Part shown: piece by piece, positions 60,373 through 64,000 of the stretch
How the letters are laid out: each line of letters opens with the position of its first letter
Numbering within the stretch: the stretch's first letter is position 1
Assembly (NCBI GenBank): GCA_005799475.1
Contig: SYGQ01000010.1
Coordinates: forward strand, 1 to 64,000
Direction: 5' to 3'
Source: Planctomycetia bacterium
Lineage (GTDB): Bacteria; Planctomycetota; Phycisphaerae; Phycisphaerales; SM1A02
DNA: 64,000 bases
Position numbers and translations under genes: made by a program
Notes under the pieces: generated by a model
Database searches by the model: none
Told to the model about the DNA's origin: nothing
Seen by the model: the letters and a program-made list of their open reading frames with translations, nothing else

Positions 60373-63300
60373 TCAGGGCAATGGGACCGCCAGCGTGGAC
60401 TGTGGGCCGCCCAGGAGCACCCATCCGTCGACGAGCTGTGCTCGGTCGAGTCGACCGTCGTGGAGGTCGACCTGAACCGGCGGCCCCATGATCCGTCCCC
60501 CCTCGTCCCAGCCGAAGCGGTGGATGAGCGCGCTAGCGGCCTGGCGCCCGAGTCCGAACTCCCTCGCTTCCTCAAGCCCTTCCCCCTGCTCGATCGCGAC
60601 AATAGCACACGCGGAAGGAAGGACATCCTCTATGCGCCGCGCGCCGTGAAGCGCCACCGAGCCCGACTCAGCCCCGTTGAGCCCAAAGAGATCGATTCCG
60701 TTGTTCGTCCATGTGACGATCGTGCCGCCCATTCGAATCCATCGGCGGGTCGGGTCCGGAGCACGCCCCTGTCCCGTGGACACGAAGGCGTCTGGCAACG
60801 GAAGTCCGCTCAATGGGTTCAAGACACTTGTTCGCCCGGTGGCATCGCTGACGACGAGGTGCTGACCGAGCCGGTCGGCCGAGACCGTCGACCTTGTGCT
60901 TGGCGCCATCACGAACCACTGGATCCCCGCGGACGAGCCCGTCAGTTGCCACCGCCCAACACCGCGCGTTGTCCCGAAGGCGACCGCCCCAGGTTCGACT
61001 GCGCGCACCCAGCGCAGCGGCTCGTCATTGGGAACCCGGACCTCCGCCATCACTGTGCCGGTGCGACGATCGAGCGCGACGAGCCACGATGCCTGCTCGT
61101 CGTGCGAGGCACGAACACCACCGAGCAGGACGATGGTTTCGGAGGCATCGGCACAGTCGACCTGCTCGATCACGCGAGCGCGATTCCAGAGCCGCTCGCT
61201 GTCGCGCAGGGAGAACGAGGCGGTCCAGCCATCCGCGCGAACGCCGACGAGGTCCGTGGCCCCCGGGAAGAGCACGCATTCGCTCCGTGAGTAAGAGGGC
61301 TGCCGACCCGTCACGGCCATGGCGACATCGTCAAGCCGCCACAGCGCCTGCCCGTCAGCGTCGATGGCCGCGACATCGACGGTCTCACGATCGGCCTGTT
61401 CCACCACCAGCGTGGCCGTTGGCGTGGCGGCGACGAACCTGACATCACCCAAGAGCGGCACTGTCCACCTCGGAGTGAGGTCGGGTGGATCCAGTCTCGT
61501 CAGTGTCCGGTCGGCGATCAGGTAGGCATGCCGTCCCAAGGCGGGTCCCCCCGCGACTTCGCGCACGGGTGCGAGAATGCCGCGAAGGAGCCGCGCCGAC
61601 GACGGCGCGGACTCCCCGAGACTGGCGCATCCGACTCGCGGGCGCGGCGTTCCCTGCACAAGTGCCATCGAGGGCGTGCGGGCGAGCACGGCCGAGAGGC
61701 GCTCCGAACCGAGTGATCGCAGCGACGGATCGAACCCAGACAAGATGCAGCGGTCAAGGAGTTGCGCCCGCGTCCACGGAAGTTGAGCCGCTTCGAGAAG
61801 CGGAAGCGTCGCGTCGAGGACCGTCGTGACCGATGCGGCATCCCCGAGGGCGATCGCACTCGCGATCGCGGCATCGACGCGGCCGGCGAATTCTGCGAGA
61901 GTGCCCGCCGAGAGGGCGGCCTGTGCGGCGCCGATCCAGAGTCGCGCGGCATCGTGGGTCCCCGCCGCCATCGCGGCACCGACGACCGGATCGGCTGAAG
62001 AGCCGGTCGCCTCGCGCTGCGGCATGATCACCGATCCGGGGTGTGCGCGCTCCATCGCAATGAGTCGATTGGTGGCCGCGTGGCCTCCACTTTCGAGAAG
62101 CAGCCCAGTGCCGTCCAGTGTCGACATGGGCACCAGCGCGAGCGACGCCGGCTGCTCGGTCAGGAGTGCCTGCCACGCACGGGCCGCCGCGTGGTGCCGA
62201 TCGCTCTGGGCCAGCCAGTCGCCCTGTGCGAGCAGCGCGATCGCTCGCTCCTCCGGGGAGACCCCCGCGGTCACGATCGCTTCGAAGAGGCTGTCGGAGG
62301 TGTTCCGCGAAAGGAGCGTTGAACGGGCCGCCTCGATGAGAAGGTCGGCGAGGCGTCCTCGGCGATCTTCGTCGTGCGACACCGCGAGCAGCGTCCCCGA
62401 CGCGTCCGCGCAAGCCCTCGAAAGAAGATCCCCGTCACCGGAACGCAACGCGAACTCGATCAGGCCGACGACCGCGTCGGGGTCGTTGGGGCTCTTCCGC
62501 AGCGCTTCCACCAGAATCCGCTGCGCGCGATTGGCATCCATGAACGCTTCGACCGCGCCGCTCGTTGCGGCCGCAACGATCCCTTCGCTCGCGACAACAT
62601 TCGACGGGCCGCGACAGGCGATTCGCATCGCGGTCGTGCCATCGTCGGCGTTCACAACGATGGCGTCACGAAGGAACGGCACGATGAGCGCAGGCCGGCC
62701 ACTCGCGAGCCATCCCGACTGCACGCGACCGCGGATCCCTGCCGTGCCGGTCGCCGCGAGGATGGCCTCATTCTCGTCGGGCGCCACGGAGCTCTGGAGG
62801 GCAAGTCGCCAGAGTGGGGTGCGAAGATCGTTGACATCGAATGCGACGAGCCCATCGCCCACAGCAAAGATGCGTCCGCCGTCGCGGTCGGGCAAGAAGT
62901 AGCGCGGCTTTCCCCAGAGCGTTCCAGAGCCGGTCGGCATCGAGTCGAGTTCGCTGCCGGTGTGCGCATCGAGCAGTTGCACCGCGTCGCCCCCGGGAGA
63001 GAGTGTGACGAGACCGCGCGAACACATGCAGACGCCGCCGAGTTCCCACGGCAGGTTCTCCTGCGGCGTGTCGCGCACGGGCACTGGATCTCGACGCAAC
63101 CACCGCACGCGCCCGTTGGCCGGATCAAGGCACAGCGTCGTTCCCGCGCCAGTGGCAACATAGGCCCAACCATCACTCACAACCGGAGTGGTGAACGGAC
63201 GGGCGCCGCCAATGCGGATGCCCGGCGCGGCACCCGCGGGTGTCACGAAGCGGAGTTCGCCTGTTTCCAACGAAAGGCCGAAGACCGACGAGACGGTCTC

Positions 63301-64000
63301 TGTCCGCGCGGTGACCTTTCGCCCAAGGACGATCACCGTATCCGCAGCGACCGTCGGCGCGCCGTAGAAGAAGACGCCGGAAAGCTCGGAATGTTCGCGA
63401 AGTCTCTCGGACCCAAACTCCCATAGTCGAACGCCACTCTCGAGATCGACGCACACGACGCGTCCGCCCCCACTGCGCTCGGTCGCGAGCGCATGCCCGG
63501 AGAGCGCAAGAACGCGGCCGGTGTGGACGGTGACCGCAAGGAGGTCCCCCGCCTGAGCGTCTGCCCTAGGCGAGTTCGGTGCCCCCATGAACTGATACCA
63601 ACGAGGCTGGTGCGAGTATGCGTCGAAGGCGCGGAGCACATAGCCCTCGTTGACAAGGACGGTCGAACCCGCGATCGTTGGAAGCGACACCAGGAGCCGT
63701 CCTGACAGGAGGCCGCCCTCGAGGCCGCCAGCACCCATGCCGCCCTCGTCCACCGACGCACGCAGGCGTGAATAGAGCGAGTTGTCCAGCGGTTCGCTCC
63801 AGAGTCGCACGATGTCGGGCGGGAGTTCGCCAAGCGCCGCCGGGCGTAGCGGATCGGCGCTCGTTCCCCCGCGCGTCACGCGTGGCGCACAGGCGTCGGT
63901 GAGTCTTGGCGCGAGCGCGACGAGCGTGGGATCAGCAGATGTTCGCAACGATGCAAGGACGCGATCGACTTCCGCGCGATTCCCGAGTCCCGCCGCCGCG
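60373..64000 (-). CDS. Very large PQQ-like beta-propeller protein, N-terminus outside the window
   Basis: The frame is open from the window edge, so the start is missing; 1208 residues are visible. The first ~440 have repeated outer-membrane-assembly (BamB/PQQ-like) blades: VVCVDLESGVRLWEF, VFGLSLETGELRFV, LCLDPANGRVRWLRR, VQLLDAHTGSELDSM, FDVNDLRTPLWRLAL. A helical repeat region follows (about 470-770), then a second propeller (DADGQALWRLDD, LVALDRRTGTVMAEV, SVLNPLSGLPL). The usual PQQ ligands cannot be judged. It may be an exported scaffold or quinoprotein-like dehydrogenase relative; I do not choose. It lies upstream of the acidic protein gene on the same strand. Confidence 0.75.
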   Translation of the reverse strand, partial: AAAGLGNRAEVDRVLASLRTSADPTLVALAPRLTDACAPRVTRGGTSADPLRPAALGELPPDIVRLWSEPLDNSLYSRLRASVDEGGMGAGGLEGGLLSGRLLVSLPTIAGSTVLVNEGYVLRAFDAYSHQPRWYQFMGAPNSPRADAQAGDLLAVTVHTGRVLALSGHALATERSGGGRVVCVDLESGVRLWEFGSERLREHSELSGVFFYGAPTVAADTVIVLGRKVTARTETVSSVFGLSLETGELRFVTPAGAAPGIRIGGARPFTTPVVSDGWAYVATGAGTTLCLDPANGRVRWLRRDPVPVRDTPQENLPWELGGVCMCSRGLVTLSPGGDAVQLLDAHTGSELDSMPTGSGTLWGKPRYFLPDRDGGRIFAVGDGLVAFDVNDLRTPLWRLALQSSVAPDENEAILAATGTAGIRGRVQSGWLASGRPALIVPFLRDAIVVNADDGTTAMRIACRGPSNVVASEGIVAAATSGAVEAFMDANRAQRILVEALRKSPNDPDAVVGLIEFALRSGDGDLLSRACADASGTLLAVSHDEDRRGRLADLLIEAARSTLLSRNTSDSLFEAIVTAGVSPEERAIALLAQGDWLAQSDRHHAAARAWQALLTEQPASLALVPMSTLDGTGLLLESGGHAATNRLIAMERAHPGSVIMPQREATGSSADPVVGAAMAAGTHDAARLWIGAAQAALSAGTLAEFAGRVDAAIASAIALGDAASVTTVLDATLPLLEAAQLPWTRAQLLDRCILSGFDPSLRSLGSERLSAVLARTPSMALVQGTPRPRVGCASLGESAPSSARLLRGILAPVREVAGGPALGRHAYLIADRTLTRLDPPDLTPRWTVPLLGDVRFVAATPTATLVVEQADRETVDVAAIDADGQALWRLDDVAMAVTGRQPSYSRSECVLFPGATDLVGVRADGWTASFSLRDSERLWNRARVIEQVDCADASETIVLLGGVRASHDEQASWLVALDRRTGTVMAEVRVPNDEPLRWVRAVEPGAVAFGTTRGVGRWQLTGSSAGIQWFVMAPSTRSTVSADRLGQHLVVSDATGRTSVLNPLSGLPLPDAFVSTGQGRAPDPTRRWIRMGGTIVTWTNNGIDLFGLNGAESGSVALHGARRIEDVLPSACAIVAIEQGEGLEEAREFGLGRQAASALIHRFGWDEGGRIMGPPVQVDLHDGRLDRAQLVDGWVLLGGPQSTLAVPLP

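Overview
The window looks like a contiguous stretch of GC-rich chromosome from a Gram-negative bacterium, most probably a member of the Planctomycetota and perhaps of class Phycisphaerae. This assignment is an inference. The support is: prepilin-like proteins with a C-terminal H-X9-DG motif (a planctomycete hallmark), a Ser/Thr kinase with a C-terminal membrane anchor, outer-membrane genes (lpxK, hldE, heptosyltransferase, a complete secretin-based type II secretion locus), and many enlarged or orphan versions of common proteins. I saw no rRNA, tRNA, CRISPR array, insertion sequence or phage gene.

Layout. (1) 1-6730: the 3' end of murD, a small lipoprotein, ispF, an adenylate-kinase-like/deoxyribosyltransferase-like fusion, truA, a GT4 glycosyltransferase and a BshB1-type deacetylase on the + strand; then dut (-) and a small zinc-ribbon membrane protein (+). 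(2) 6675-15958 (-): an ECF sigma factor, a probable anti-sigma factor and a secreted protein, followed by an Opp/Dpp-type transporter with two OppC-like permeases, unusually large subunits and a single ATPase. (3) 15997-22182 (-): heptosyltransferase, maf, lpxK, hldE, then HU and dnaB; this is LPS inner-core/lipid A synthesis next to replication genes. (4) 22244-29739: a Ser/Thr kinase, ridA, two tandem H-X9-DG pseudopilins, and an NfeD1-NfeD2-FloA membrane-microdomain operon. (5) 29736-33298 (-): carboxyltransferase, rdgB, ykgJ-like. (6) 33403-37490 (+): rpsO, pnp, a cold-shock protein, an orphan histidine kinase. (7) 37465-40400 (-): both subunits of DNA topoisomerase VI, an enzyme best known from archaea. 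(8) 40481-44039: ndk, a sigma-70 factor, an MFS transporter, an orphan CoA-transferase subunit A. (9) 44136-59722 (+): a translationally coupled type II secretion operon (E-F-G-H-I-J-K-L-M-C-D) flanked by two extra exported proteins. (10) 59719-64000 (-): an aspartate-repeat acidic protein and a very large beta-propeller protein that runs off the window.

The strongest general signal is regulatory. About twenty genes carry a TANNNT (-10 like) hexamer a few bases upstream of the start codon, seven of them exactly six bases away, with no Shine-Dalgarno sequence. This is what leaderless transcripts would look like. In three places the -10 hexamer contains the stop codon of the preceding gene. Other notable items are topoisomerase VI, a C-terminal module shared by two neighbouring secretion-system proteins, and the oversized Opp system under apparent ECF sigma control.
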